From SAR116 cluster alpha proteobacterium HIMB100 (lineage in GTDB: Bacteria; Pseudomonadota; Alphaproteobacteria; Puniceispirillales; Puniceispirillaceae): 64,000 bases of DNA. The notes under the pieces are model-generated. The model was not told the DNA's origin. It saw only the letters and a program-made list of their open reading frames with translations, and searched no databases. Shown here piece after piece: positions 27,960 through 37,031 of the stretch. The DNA lies in assembly GCA_000238815.2 (NCBI GenBank), contig AFXB01000010.1:748501-812500 (forward strand), in the 5' to 3' direction. A program made the position numbers and the translations under genes. Position 1 is the first letter of the stretch. The number at the start of each line of letters is the position of its first letter.

Positions 27960-28574
27960 ATGGGACGTTATCGAAAAAACAGCCCGTCACGCTGCCCACA
28001 GCCAAAACCGGGCCCGTCTTCTGACGATGACGCAGCATTGTGGGAGCAGGTGACTCAAACCGTAACCGAATTACCCTCACGACGGGATATGGTGTTTTTG
28101 CCAGATGATGTCAGGGCGATAGATGCACCTGCCACGGCAAGTCCGGATATAGCGCAAAAACCTGCAGCAAAGCCACAGCCCGTCACGCTGCCGGCAAAAA
28201 CAAATCATAGCCGGCCAGCTGATCTCAGACTTGGTGAGCATTCAGGCATTGACAGATCTAACGCCCGCCGTCTGCAGCGGGGTCAGATGGCTCTGGAAGA
28301 CAGGCTGGACTTACATGGCTTATCAAAGGAGCAGGCACATAAACGGCTCGTTGCTTTTATCAGCCGGGCTGTGCAGCAAAATCTTCGTCATGTCCTGGTG
28401 ATCACAGGTAAAGGGCGCGATGGGCAGGGCGTATTGCGTCATGAAGTCCCGTTATGGCTGAAAGATGCACCTTTGGCTGTATATATCAATGCTATATCCC
28501 ATGCTCAGCCGCAGGATGGTGGTACTGGTGCTCTGTATATTCGTTTGAAACGCAAACGGGGAGATGCCCTATGA
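27960..28574 (+). CDS. Smr-domain protein
   Basis: A 204-residue protein with a C-terminal Smr (small MutS-related) domain: DRLDLHGLSKEQAHKRLVAF and then VLVITGKGRDGQGVLRHEVP. Smr domains are nucleases acting on nucleic-acid junctions or, as shown for E. coli SmrB, on mRNA at collided ribosomes; which applies here is unknown. The N-terminal 100 residues are basic and proline-rich. ATG 27960 is chosen over an upstream TTG at 27939. The stop overlaps the next gene as ATGA. Confidence 0.92.
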   Translation: MGRYRKNSPSRCPQPKPGPSSDDDAALWEQVTQTVTELPSRRDMVFLPDDVRAIDAPATASPDIAQKPAAKPQPVTLPAKTNHSRPADLRLGEHSGIDRSNARRLQRGQMALEDRLDLHGLSKEQAHKRLVAFISRAVQQNLRHVLVITGKGRDGQGVLRHEVPLWLKDAPLAVYINAISHAQPQDGGTGALYIRLKRKRGDAL

Positions 28575-28978
28575 CCCCATTTGGGTTGCGGCTGCGACAA
28601 TTGCGCCAGGACAAAAATGTCACGCTTCAACAGCAGGCGCAGTTCCTAGGTGTTTCGCCTGCTTATATTTCTGCTCTTGAACATGGTCAAAGAGGTAAGC
28701 CTTCGCCTGCATTTGTTGACCAGATTTGCGTCTGGTTTGGCCTGATCTGGGATGATGCTGAGCAGCTCAAATATCTTGCCCAAATGTCTCACCCCAAACC
28801 AACGGTGAAAACCAGCGGCCTGTCTGCTGAAGCGACGTTTTTGGCCAATCTTCTGGCCCAGAATATAGATCGTCTGTCAGCAGATGAATGTTCAGCCTTG
28901 ACCCAATTGCTGCACAACCAATTGGGCAGTGAGGCCCCGGCGCTGTTTGGGCACAAACGGACAGATCAGGATCTCTGA
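28571..28978 (+). CDS. XRE-family helix-turn-helix regulator
   Basis: A 135-residue protein with an N-terminal Cro/CI-type domain. FGLRLRQLRQDKNVTLQQQA leads into FLGVSPAYISALEHGQRGKP, where GVSPAYISALEHG is the recognition helix. The C-terminal part is alpha-helical and polar. Translation is coupled to smr by a 4-base overlap, a pairing kept in many alphaproteobacteria just upstream of hisB or gyrB; the regulated genes are unknown. Confidence 0.92.
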   Translation: MTPFGLRLRQLRQDKNVTLQQQAQFLGVSPAYISALEHGQRGKPSPAFVDQICVWFGLIWDDAEQLKYLAQMSHPKPTVKTSGLSAEATFLANLLAQNIDRLSADECSALTQLLHNQLGSEAPALFGHKRTDQDL

Positions 28979-29067
28979 ACGGTTTCTGGTCTTTTTGCCG
29001 GAAAACTGGTATCACCGCATCATAAACACAACGTCAGTTCAACATACATAGAATAAGGCTGCCTGGG

Positions 29068-29670
29068 ATGTCACGTAGCGCACAAATAGACAGAAAAACA
29101 AACGAGACTGAAATATCTGTTTCTCTTATTGTTGATGGGACAGGGAAAGCAGACATTCAAACGGGCATTGGATTTTTGGATCATATGCTGGAACAGCTTG
29201 CTCGGCACAGCCTGATGGATATCACGCTGAAAGCGAAAGGTGATCTGCATATCGATGATCATCACACCACAGAAGATACCGGCTGGGCTATTGGAGAAGC
29301 CTTAAACAAGGCGCTTGGCGACCGGGCAGGTATTCACCGTTATGCCAGCAGCTTTGTGCCGATGGATGAATGCCTTAGCCGTGTTGCGCTAGATGTTTCG
29401 GGCCGCCCGTTTCTGGTCTGGCAAGTTGATTTGCCTGCAGAAAAGCTGGGCAGCATGGAAACTGAACTTTTCCGGGAATGGTTTCAGGCCTTTGCTATGG
29501 GCGCGCGCCTGACATTACATGTGAAAAATGAATATGGCGTAAACACGCATCATATTGTTGAGAGTTGTTTTAAGGCCTTGGCGCGCGCTCTGCGTGAGGC
29601 CAGCGAGATTGACCCAAGAGGTCAGGGCCGTATACCGTCAACCAAAGGCGTGTTAGGTGGTTCTCTCTGA
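29068..29670 (+). CDS. hisB: Imidazoleglycerol-phosphate dehydratase
   Basis: Monofunctional HisB (200 residues) removes water from imidazole glycerol phosphate in histidine synthesis. Metal-binding motifs are [34 protein letters not shown], and the later [20 protein letters not shown]. It is the first gene of the cluster hisB-hisH-GNAT-hisA-hisF-hisE-HIT. No His-rich leader peptide is visible upstream. Confidence 0.98.
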   Translation: MSRSAQIDRKTNETEISVSLIVDGTGKADIQTGIGFLDHMLEQLARHSLMDITLKAKGDLHIDDHHTTEDTGWAIGEALNKALGDRAGIHRYASSFVPMDECLSRVALDVSGRPFLVWQVDLPAEKLGSMETELFREWFQAFAMGARLTLHVKNEYGVNTHHIVESCFKALARALREASEIDPRGQGRIPSTKGVLGGSL

Positions 29671-29682
29671 GATAGGCGTCAG

Positions 29683-30345
29683 ATGAACATCGGTATTATA
29701 GATTACGGATCAGGAAATCTGCATTCGGTTCATAACGCGGTCCGTCATGCCGCCGCAGAAACCAATCGTGATGACCACATTCTGCGGGTGACGACGGCCG
29801 CGGAACTGGCCGCATGTGATCAAATCATTTTGCCCGGAGTTGGGCATTTTGCTGATTGTATTGCGGGTCTGGCAGCTGTTGATGGCTTGATTGAAACCTT
29901 AAATGAGTTGGTGCAGGAAAAGGCGCGGCCGTTCTTGGGTATTTGTGTCGGTATGCAGCTTTTAGCAGACACAGGCACAGAAGGGGGCAAAACCATTGCC
30001 GGGCTGGGCTGGATTCCAGGTCAGGTCAAACATCTGGCCGGTCTTATCCCTACCGGTGATGCCGCCTCGTTAAAAATACCTCATATGGGCTGGAATCATC
30101 TGCACCAGCATCAGCCTGAACATGCTGTTTTGGCGAATCTGCCTGCGCAGACCCAAGTTTATTTTGTGCATAGTTACATGTTCGAGCTGGCGCGGTCTTC
30201 TGACTGTCTGGCCAGCGCCTCTTATGGTGTGGATATTCCGGCCCTGATTGGCCGTGACAACGTTTTGGCAACACAATTTCATCCCGAAAAGAGCCAGCAG
30301 GCCGGACAAATTTTTCTGGCTGGCTTTCTGCGTTGGCGCCCCTAG
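29683..30345 (+). CDS. hisH: Imidazole glycerol phosphate synthase, glutaminase subunit
   Basis: A 220-residue class I glutamine amidotransferase that feeds ammonia to HisF. The catalytic Cys88 lies in LGICVGMQLL and the His-Glu pair in TQFHPEKSQQ. The N-terminal IGIIDYGSGNLHSVHNA is the family start. It follows hisB by 12 bp. Confidence 0.97.
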   Translation: MNIGIIDYGSGNLHSVHNAVRHAAAETNRDDHILRVTTAAELAACDQIILPGVGHFADCIAGLAAVDGLIETLNELVQEKARPFLGICVGMQLLADTGTEGGKTIAGLGWIPGQVKHLAGLIPTGDAASLKIPHMGWNHLHQHQPEHAVLANLPAQTQVYFVHSYMFELARSSDCLASASYGVDIPALIGRDNVLATQFHPEKSQQAGQIFLAGFLRWRP

Positions 30346-30380
30346 CGTCTGCATAAAATGACTGAAAAGGATTGCTGCAG

Positions 30381-30929
30381 ATGACAGAAACTCCACAAGA
30401 CAGACAGCCGCTTGTAACTGTTGAAATGGTCACAGAGCTGAATGCTTATGATATATCTGAGCTATGCGATGCAACTGAAGAAGCGATTGACGCTGGCGGC
30501 GGTTTTGGCTGGCTTGCTCCGCCACCACGCACGGTTCTGGAAGATTACTGGAGAGGGGTTCTTCTGATCCCTGATGTGACGTTGTTTCTGGGCAAGCTGG
30601 ATCATGTTATTGCCGGGTCCTGTCAAATCGTCAGCCCGCCCCGCAATAATGAAGCTCAGGCTTTGGCTTGTCAGTTGAAAACATTTTTCCTTGCGCCATG
30701 GGCACGCGGCCATGGTCTGGCCGGAAAGCTGGCGGCGGAAGCCGAAGATTTCGCTCGTTCTGAGGGGTTCAAAATTTTAAATCTGGATGTGCGCGCAACT
30801 CAAGACAGGGCCATCAGGGCGTTTCGTGCGCGAGGATATGAACAATTCGGCACCAACCCGTTTTATGCTTTTGTTGGCGATGAATTTGTTCCCGGCCTGT
30901 ATTTCAGTAAACTGCTACAAAGCCCTTAA
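30381..30929 (+). CDS. GNAT-family N-acetyltransferase
   Basis: A 182-residue acetyltransferase within the histidine operon. The acetyl-CoA segment is KTFFLAPWARGHGLAGKLAA with an R/Q-x-x-G-x-G/A-type loop (ARGHGLAGK), and a later ILNLDVRATQDRAIRAFRAR and GYEQFG match motif B. ATG 30381 is preferred because AAGGA lies ten bases upstream; a TTG at 30372 is too close. The substrate is unknown. Its place between hisH and hisA suggests co-expression and not necessarily a histidine-pathway step. Confidence 0.9.
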   Translation: MTETPQDRQPLVTVEMVTELNAYDISELCDATEEAIDAGGGFGWLAPPPRTVLEDYWRGVLLIPDVTLFLGKLDHVIAGSCQIVSPPRNNEAQALACQLKTFFLAPWARGHGLAGKLAAEAEDFARSEGFKILNLDVRATQDRAIRAFRARGYEQFGTNPFYAFVGDEFVPGLYFSKLLQSP

Positions 30930-30961
30930 AACTCATTTATGAGCAGAAAGATCATCAGCAT

Positions 30962-31696
30962 ATGATTACACTTTATCCGGCAATTGATTTGAAAGATGGC
31001 CAGGCTGTGCGTCTGTTGCATGGCGATTTTGACAAGCTGACTGTCTATGCGCCTGATCCAGGCAAGCAAGCGCAGGAATTTGCAGCTGCAGGATGCAGGT
31101 GGATACATGTCGTTGACCTCGACGGGGCTGTGGCTGGCGAAAGCCGCAACAGCGATGCTGTAAAAGCAATCCTTGAAACCGGAGCCAAAGTACAGCTTGG
31201 TGGCGGGATAAGGTCTATGGCGCATATTGAAGCCTGGTTATCTGTTGGTCTTAGCCGTGTGATTTTGGGCACAGTTGCGTTGAAAAACCCAGATCTTGTG
31301 AAACAGGCGGCAAAGGCCTTTCCTGGTCAGATTGCCGTTGGTGCAGATGCGCGTGAAGGAATGATTGCTGCTGAAGGCTGGCTTGAAACCAGCGAAGTTG
31401 AAGCCGTTGATCTGGTTCGCCGATTTGAAGATTGTGGCGTTACAGCTGTCATTTTCACAGATATATCACGCGATGGGGCGCTGACAGGTGTCAATGCTGA
31501 AGCGACCGCTGAGTTAGCATCAAAAGTGTCCATTCCAGTGATTGCTTCAGGAGGCGTCAGTCAGATTGATGATATCGCAGCCTGTGCGGCTTTGGCCCAT
31601 ACAGGCCTTGAGGGCGTAATCACTGGACGGGCGTTATATGATGGCCGCCTTGATTTGAAACAAGCACTTGGCGTTGCCAGAGGTGAGCTATGCTGA
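30962..31696 (+). CDS. hisA: ProFAR isomerase (phosphoribosylformimino-AICAR-P isomerase)
   Basis: HisA is a 244-residue TIM-barrel isomerase of histidine synthesis. The N-terminal catalytic strand is [19 protein letters not shown] with Asp8. [17 protein letters not shown] and [14 protein letters not shown] carry the phosphate sites and the second catalytic Asp. [13 protein letters not shown] is the C-terminal phosphate loop. It overlaps hisF by seven bases. Confidence 0.98.
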   Translation: MITLYPAIDLKDGQAVRLLHGDFDKLTVYAPDPGKQAQEFAAAGCRWIHVVDLDGAVAGESRNSDAVKAILETGAKVQLGGGIRSMAHIEAWLSVGLSRVILGTVALKNPDLVKQAAKAFPGQIAVGADAREGMIAAEGWLETSEVEAVDLVRRFEDCGVTAVIFTDISRDGALTGVNAEATAELASKVSIPVIASGGVSQIDDIAACAALAHTGLEGVITGRALYDGRLDLKQALGVARGELC

Positions 31697-32472
31697 GTGC
31701 GCGTGTCATTCCTTGTCTTGATGTTCATGATGGCCGTGTTGTCAAAGGGGTCAATTTTGTCAATTTAATTGATGCTGGAGATCCGGTTGAACAGGCCCGC
31801 CTCTATGATGCAGCCGGGGCTGATGAGCTGTGTTTTCTGGATATTACTGCCACTCATGAAGGCCGGGATACAATTTATGATGTGATTGCCCGCACAGCGG
31901 ATCAATGTTTTATGCCGCTGACGGTTGGCGGTGGTGTGCGCGAGGTGAGCGATTTTCGTAAATTATTGTTATGCGGGGCTGATAAAGTTTCAGTGAATTC
32001 TGCAGCAGTGAAAGACCCGGATCTGATCGCGCGTGCAGCAGATAAATTTGGCAGCCAATGTGTTGTGCTGGCAATAGATGCCCGTCTGAATGATTCAGGT
32101 ATGTTTGAGGTGACCACGCATGGGGGGCGCCAGCCAACAGGAATTGATGCGGTGGCCTGGGCTGAACAGGCAGTCAAGTTAGGTGCAGGAGAGATTTTGC
32201 TGACCTCAATGGGCGGTGATGGTACCCAAGATGGTTTTGATTTGCCGTTAACCCGCGCCGTTAGTGATGCGGTTTCCATTCCTGTTATTGCATCTGGTGG
32301 TGCAGGCAAGCCTGAACATTTTGCAGAAGCTATTTTGCAAGGGCATGCCAGTGCCGTTTTGGCCGCGTCAGTGTTTCATTTTGGACAATTCAGCATTGAT
32401 GAGGCAAAATCAGCAATGCAAGCTGCGGGTGTGCCTGTGCGCCGCCTGACCACGCAGCAGCAGGATAGATGA
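31690..32472 (+). CDS. hisF: Imidazole glycerol phosphate synthase, cyclase subunit
   Basis: HisF is a 260-residue TIM barrel that uses HisH-derived ammonia to make imidazole glycerol phosphate and AICAR. It has [19 protein letters not shown] (catalytic Asp11), [33 protein letters not shown] (catalytic Asp) and [13 protein letters not shown]. Overlap with hisA implies coupled translation and co-folding with HisH. Confidence 0.98.
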   Translation: MLSARVIPCLDVHDGRVVKGVNFVNLIDAGDPVEQARLYDAAGADELCFLDITATHEGRDTIYDVIARTADQCFMPLTVGGGVREVSDFRKLLLCGADKVSVNSAAVKDPDLIARAADKFGSQCVVLAIDARLNDSGMFEVTTHGGRQPTGIDAVAWAEQAVKLGAGEILLTSMGGDGTQDGFDLPLTRAVSDAVSIPVIASGGAGKPEHFAEAILQGHASAVLAASVFHFGQFSIDEAKSAMQAAGVPVRRLTTQQQDR

Positions 32473-32482
32473 AAGAAAGCTG

Positions 32483-32842
32483 ATGGCAGTCGAGATCAAA
32501 ACCAACCCCACCATCACCCATAGTCTGGACAGTCTGTATCAGACAATTTCTGATCGCAAAGCTGTGGCTGCAGATGAAAGCTATACTGCACAGCTTTTAG
32601 CTGCTGCTCCGGAAAAACCGGCGCGCAAACTTTGTGAAGAAGCGACTGAGGTGTTGATTGAGGCACTGAATGGCGATAAGGCAAAGCTGACGTCTGAATC
32701 AGCTGATCTTTTGTATCACCTGCTGGTGGTTTGGGCAGCAGCTGATCTGGATCCGCAGGATGTATGGGCTGAACTTGACCGCCGTGAAGGGGTCTCCGGG
32801 CTTGTTGAAAAGCAAAACCGACCGTCTGTTCTGAAAAAATAA
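32483..32842 (+). CDS. hisE: Phosphoribosyl-ATP pyrophosphohydrolase
   Basis: HisE (119 residues) is an all-helical MazG-like enzyme for step two of histidine synthesis. The metal-binding residues lie in KLCEEATEVLIEALNG and SESADLLYHLLVVW. It is a separate gene, not fused with hisI, as usual in Alphaproteobacteria. It follows hisF by 10 bp. Confidence 0.96.
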   Translation: MAVEIKTNPTITHSLDSLYQTISDRKAVAADESYTAQLLAAAPEKPARKLCEEATEVLIEALNGDKAKLTSESADLLYHLLVVWAAADLDPQDVWAELDRREGVSGLVEKQNRPSVLKK

Positions 32843-32865
32843 GACCGATCGCAAAGGAGATGAAG

Positions 32866-33240
32866 ATGAGCCGTCCTCACTATGATGATCAGAATATATT
32901 TGCCCGCATTTTACGGGGCGAGATTCCCTGCACAAAAATAGATGAATGCGATCACACCCTCAGCTTTGAGGATATTCAGCCCCAGGCCCCGGTTCATATT
33001 CTGGTGATACCAAAAGGGGCGTATGTTGATATGGCTGATTTTTCTGCCCATGCGTCCTTGGATGAGCAGGCTGCCTTCATTGCGGCTCTTGGCCGGGTGG
33101 CCCAGCAGGTGGGTGTTACGGAAAATGGCTTCAGACTGATTGCCAATACAGGCAGGGATGGCCATCAGGATGTCCCGCATCTGCATATGCATATTTTGGG
33201 TGGCGAGCCGCTTGGCCCGATGCGTCCGCGGACCAGCTGA
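32866..33240 (+). CDS. HIT-family protein (HinT-like)
   Basis: A 124-residue histidine-triad nucleotide-binding protein. The triad is HLHMHIL near residue 107, preceded by NTGRDGHQDVPH; the N-terminal IFARILRGEIPCTKIDE is the usual family start. Such proteins hydrolyse nucleoside phosphoramidates. ATG 32866 is chosen because AGGAG lies six bases before it; ATG 32860 overlaps that ribosome site. It closes the histidine cluster. Confidence 0.95.
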   Translation: MSRPHYDDQNIFARILRGEIPCTKIDECDHTLSFEDIQPQAPVHILVIPKGAYVDMADFSAHASLDEQAAFIAALGRVAQQVGVTENGFRLIANTGRDGHQDVPHLHMHILGGEPLGPMRPRTS

Positions 33241-33319
33241 CGCTGATCATACGCCAAAACTATTATTAAGAATTTTTTGAAAATGGGAATTTTCCTCACT
33301 TTATTCTTGCATTAATATA

Positions 33320-33336
33320 TACAGCAGTTAGCTGTA
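33320..33336 (+). repeat. Small hairpin before comM
   Basis: TACAGC and GCTGTA form a 6-bp stem around AGTTA. It lies a few bases upstream of the region where comM translation should begin. It could affect initiation. The 191-bp gap 33241-33431 is otherwise AT-rich and includes the uncounted comM 5' codons. Confidence 0.35.
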
Positions 33337-33431
33337 ATAATATACAATCTTTCATCCATACAGTTTCTTTCAAAGGTATAGAATCCGTTACTGTTTCGGT
33401 TCAGGTTCATATCTCGAACGGGCTTCCGGCA

Positions 33432-34862
33432 ATGGCAATTTTTGGACTGGCAGACAAAGCCGTTGCTAAATCAAAGGAACGAGTAAGAGCGGCATTATCG
33501 TCACTTGGCCTGTCTCTGCCCGCAAAGCGGTTCGCGGTCAATCTTGCACCTGCTGATCTGGTCAAAGAAGGTGCGCATTTCGATTTACCTATTGCGCTGG
33601 GGTTGATGACGGCCATAGGCGTTCTGCCTGCTGACAGTGCTGATGATTATCTGGTGCTTGGGGAATTATCTCTGGACGGGTCAATTCAGCCTATAACCGG
33701 AACCCTGCCAGCAGCGTTGGCTGCCGCTACCCAGCAAAAGCGTATCATCTGTCCGGCAGCAAATGGTCCTGAGGCTGGATGGGCGGGAGAGTTGGATGTT
33801 GTTGCTGCATCCTCACTGACACAGCTCATCAATCACTTACGGGGCACTCAGGTGATTGCCGCACCAGAACGCCGTTTATTACCGAAATCACCGCCTGGGC
33901 CAGATATGGCTGATTTAAAAGGACAGCAAACAGCCAGACGTGTGCTCGAAATCGCGGCTGCGGGCGGCCATCATCTGTTGATGATCGGTCCACCTGGTGC
34001 TGGCAAGTCGATGCTTGCGGCGCGGCTGCCCTCTTTGTTACCAGAACTGACGCCAGCTGAAGCGCTGGAAACAACCATGATCCATCCAATTACGGGTACA
34101 GTTCCGGTGTCTGGTTTGGTCCAAAATCGCCCGTTTTGTGATCCCCATCATTCCGCATCCATGGCCGCGCTGGTCGGTGGCGGAAATAAAGCCTGGCCAG
34201 GTGAAATTTCGATGGCACATAATGGGGTGTTGTTTCTTGACGAATTGGCTGAATTTTCCCGCCAAGCCTTGGATAGTCTGCGTCAGCCTCTTGAGACAGG
34301 CGAAATTGTAATTGCGCGGGCAAATATGCATGTCCGCTATCCGGCGAAGTTCCAATTGGTTGCAGCGATGAATCCTTTCCGTTGCGGGTATTTATCGGAT
34401 CCGGCCAGAGCCTGTACCAAGGCGCCTGACTGTGAACGGAATTATATGGCCAAAGTATCAGGACCCATGCTGGACAGGTTCGATCTGCTGCTAGATATTG
34501 AAGCCCTTGAACCATCAGCCTTGATGACTGACAGCCCAGCTGAAACCAGTGATGAGATCAAAACCCGAATTGCCGCGGCGCGCAGCTTTGCTGTTCAACA
34601 GCGTCCGCACACAGCCACGCATCTTAATGCCAAGCTGAGTGCCGCCTATATTCAAAAAAACATTCCGCTAAATGATCATGTCCAAGCTGTACTGACACAA
34701 GCGATGGATAAACAAAATCTATCAGCCCGCAGGTTTCATAAAATTCTGCGCGTGGCCCGCACAATAGCTGACCTGGCCAGATCAGAGCAGATTGACCGGA
34801 TACATGTTCTGGAGGCCCTGTCCTATCGCCGTTATTTTCTGTTCGGCGCGGTTAATGGCTAG
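33432..34862 (+). CDS. comM: ComM/YifB-type AAA+ ATPase
   Basis: This AAA+ Mg-chelatase-like helicase promotes branch migration during natural transformation in Vibrio. The 476 residues from the first ATG contain GLADKAVAKSKERVRAAL, NLAPADLVKEG, Walker A MIGPPGAGKSMLAARLPSLL, HHSASMAALVGGG, Walker B NGVLFLDELAEF and LVAAMNPFRCGY. Oddly, the reading frame continues upstream to 33270 and encodes a conserved ComM N-terminus (about 26 residues, from IHTVSFKGIESV onward, 33354-33431). This stretch has no ATG, GTG or TTG, so initiation may use ATC 33354, ATA 33342 or another rare codon, or the start has been lost. Confidence 0.93.
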   Translation: MAIFGLADKAVAKSKERVRAALSSLGLSLPAKRFAVNLAPADLVKEGAHFDLPIALGLMTAIGVLPADSADDYLVLGELSLDGSIQPITGTLPAALAAATQQKRIICPAANGPEAGWAGELDVVAASSLTQLINHLRGTQVIAAPERRLLPKSPPGPDMADLKGQQTARRVLEIAAAGGHHLLMIGPPGAGKSMLAARLPSLLPELTPAEALETTMIHPITGTVPVSGLVQNRPFCDPHHSASMAALVGGGNKAWPGEISMAHNGVLFLDELAEFSRQALDSLRQPLETGEIVIARANMHVRYPAKFQLVAAMNPFRCGYLSDPARACTKAPDCERNYMAKVSGPMLDRFDLLLDIEALEPSALMTDSPAETSDEIKTRIAAARSFAVQQRPHTATHLNAKLSAAYIQKNIPLNDHVQAVLTQAMDKQNLSARRFHKILRVARTIADLARSEQIDRIHVLEALSYRRYFLFGAVNG

Positions 34863-34888
34863 GTTAAGACAAAGCGCAGAATGTCTGT

Positions 34889-35866
34889 TTATTTGGCTCT
34901 GGGCAGTGGGCCGTTTGTCTGATGATGTGGCAGCTTCTGTTCAACAATATCCCAGAAAGCAGCTGCACAGCTGGTCCCTGTAAAACGTTCTATTTCACGG
35001 ATGCCAGTAGGAGAAGTCACATTGATTTCGGTCAAATAATCGCCAATGACATCAATGCCAACAAAAACCAGCCCGCGCTGCCGAAGTTCCGGGCTGAGGC
35101 GTTCACAAATCTCGTGATCGCGCGCGCTCAATTCCACAGCATGAGCCGTTCCGCCGACATGCAGGTTTGATCGCGCCTCACCATCCTGAGGAATCCGGTT
35201 GATTGCGCCAACAGCTTCGCCATCCACCAGAATGATCCGCTTATCCCCTTGCCTGACCTCAGGCAAATAGGCTTGTACCATTACTGGTTCGCGGTTTTGG
35301 CCGAAAAACATTTCCAGCAGAGCATTTAAATTCTGATCCCCCGGTTGCAGCCGAAACACCCCTGCCCCCCCATTACCGAATAGAGGCTTGATGATAATGT
35401 CTTTATGCTGATCTCTGAACGCGCTTATGGCGGCGGGATCCCGGCTGACCAGGGTGGGCGGCATCAGGTCTGAAAATTGAGTTACCAACAGCTTTTCTGG
35501 CGCGTTGCGTACTTCAGCAGGGTTGTTCAGGACCCAGCTTCCTTTTGGCAGCATTTCCAGCAGATGTGTTGCTGTGATGTAGGCCATGTCGAAAGGCGGG
35601 TCCTGACGCATCAGAATTACATCCATTTCGGACAAGTCACGCTGTACCAACGGGCCCGTTTCAAAAAAATGATTTGGGTTATCAAATAACCTCAGCTCTT
35701 GGCCAAAAGCAGTTATGCACCCCTGCTGATAGCTCAACCGATCAGGCGTGTAATACCACAATTGATGACCTCTGGCCTGAGCTTCCAAAGAAAGGGCAAA
35801 GGTTGTGTCACCCCTAATATCCAGCGTATCCACGGGGTCCATCTGAACAGCCACATTAAGGGGCAT
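34889..35866 (-). CDS. gshB: Glutathione synthetase
   Basis: GshB joins gamma-glutamylcysteine and glycine. This 325-residue ATP-grasp enzyme begins MPLNVAVQMDPVDTLDIRGD, followed by YYTPDRLSY and LMRQDPPFDMAYITATHLLE. ATP-binding segments are KPLFGNGGAGVFRL and GDKRIILVDG, and the Mg-site is FVGIDVIGDYLTEINVTSPTG. ATG 35866 gives the family start; a GTG at 35872 is also in frame. It is last in the rsmI-yraN-BON-gshB run. Confidence 0.96.
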   Translation of the reverse strand: MPLNVAVQMDPVDTLDIRGDTTFALSLEAQARGHQLWYYTPDRLSYQQGCITAFGQELRLFDNPNHFFETGPLVQRDLSEMDVILMRQDPPFDMAYITATHLLEMLPKGSWVLNNPAEVRNAPEKLLVTQFSDLMPPTLVSRDPAAISAFRDQHKDIIIKPLFGNGGAGVFRLQPGDQNLNALLEMFFGQNREPVMVQAYLPEVRQGDKRIILVDGEAVGAINRIPQDGEARSNLHVGGTAHAVELSARDHEICERLSPELRQRGLVFVGIDVIGDYLTEINVTSPTGIREIERFTGTSCAAAFWDIVEQKLPHHQTNGPLPRAK

Positions 35867-35871
35867 CAGCA

Positions 35872-36465
35872 CTAATCTCGCTTATCTGTCGATAAAATGA
35901 TGTAACTGACAACTTTTTTCGCAAACCGCAGGCCTTGTGCATGGGCGATCACACGCTCACGCTCATCTTCACTTGCCGCGACGCCAGACAGATAGACAAC
36001 ACCATTTACCACATCAATTGAATAATTCAGTGAAGAAACATCCTGATCACCGATAAGAGAAGCCCTTAATTGCGCGCTGGCTGCTAAATCTTTGGCGGTG
36101 GCCTTCAGTGAGGTTTCGCTGCTGATCTGAATTTCATTAACCACTTCTCTGACGCCATTTATTTCCCAGGCCAGACGTGTGGCAAGAATTTTTCGTTCAT
36201 GATTGTCAACTTTGCCCGTCAGCAATACAGACCCGTTACTGACTGATTTTTCAACAGATGTAACAAGGGATGTATCTGTCTGAATGAACTTATCTGTCAG
36301 CTTTGCCTCTATTACGCCATCTGACACAGAAGTCGAAAACCCTTTTTCCGTGGTTGAGGCAGCCACTGCCGCAGTACCCAGCCCGACGGCGGTTTCGATA
36401 CAGCTTGTCAGCGCAAAAGACGACAAGAAAAGCATAATGGACGGGATCAAAAGCTGTCGTATCAT
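35872..36465 (-). CDS. BON-domain outer-membrane lipoprotein (DolP/OsmY-like)
   Basis: A 197-residue lipoprotein with lipobox ALTSC (Cys near residue 22) and two BON domains: VIEAKLTDKFIQTD...SNGSVLLTGKVDNH and ASAQLRASLIGDQD...VNGVVYLSGVAASE. Its neighbours yraN, rsmI and an LpoA-like gene repeat the E. coli yraP (dolP) neighbourhood, so a DolP-like envelope-integrity role is inferred. ATG 36465 gives the lipoprotein signal; the longer frame to 36582 lacks one. Confidence 0.9.
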   Translation of the reverse strand: MIRQLLIPSIMLFLSSFALTSCIETAVGLGTAAVAASTTEKGFSTSVSDGVIEAKLTDKFIQTDTSLVTSVEKSVSNGSVLLTGKVDNHERKILATRLAWEINGVREVVNEIQISSETSLKATAKDLAASAQLRASLIGDQDVSSLNYSIDVVNGVVYLSGVAASEDERERVIAHAQGLRFAKKVVSYIILSTDKRD

Positions 36466-36630
36466 GATATGTGGTCTTTCTAAATAAAACGATGTCGATA
36501 AGGTAAACGGCTTAACAGATTTGTTCTGTTGGTTCTGTAAAACAGTCTTCGTTTTTGTACCGCAACTCTGTTGACTTGCCAAGCATCTAGCCGCTGTCCC
36601 TTTGCAGCAAAAATTGACTGCTTTACAGTT

Positions 36631-36996
36631 TCACATGTCAAAGACGCGCATATTCAGCCAGCCTGTCCATAACACAACTCGCAGCCGGATTTCTGTTTTT
36701 GGAGTCAAATTCAATCGCTTTATCCGCCACAAGGCTGCGTTGCGAATACGCTGACATTGCATTTTGCTGGGTAGTGACATTTCCTCTGGCAAATTATCCT
36801 GTGTGCGGAATTTGACTTCCAAAACCAGAATATGATGACCACGCTTCATCAGCAGATCGATTTCGCCAAATGGCGTGCGGCACCTTCTGTCCAAACAAAC
36901 ATAGCCCTGAAGCCTGTAAATCCAAAGGGTGAGATATTCAGCGCGTCGGCCAATTTTCTCTGCAAAGCGTCTGTCATTTATTGTTGGTTTGCCCAT
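36631..36996 (-). CDS. YraN/UPF0102 endonuclease-like protein
   Basis: A 121-residue protein of the UPF0102 family, a restriction-endonuclease-like fold. Catalytic-type residues are in TPFGEIDLLMKRGHHILVLE followed by VKFR (E-x-D and E-x-K). No enzymatic function is established. It lies between rsmI and the BON lipoprotein, as in many proteobacteria. Confidence 0.92.
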   Translation of the reverse strand: MGKPTINDRRFAEKIGRRAEYLTLWIYRLQGYVCLDRRCRTPFGEIDLLMKRGHHILVLEVKFRTQDNLPEEMSLPSKMQCQRIRNAALWRIKRLNLTPKTEIRLRVVLWTGWLNMRVFDM

Positions 36997-37031
36997 CGCG
37001 CCTTCAGGATAACGCGATTCATTTTATTGTC

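Noticed and set aside
33279-33294. GAAAAT/ATTTTC hairpin as terminator of the histidine operon
   Set aside because: The stem is short and A/T only, and no clear T run follows.
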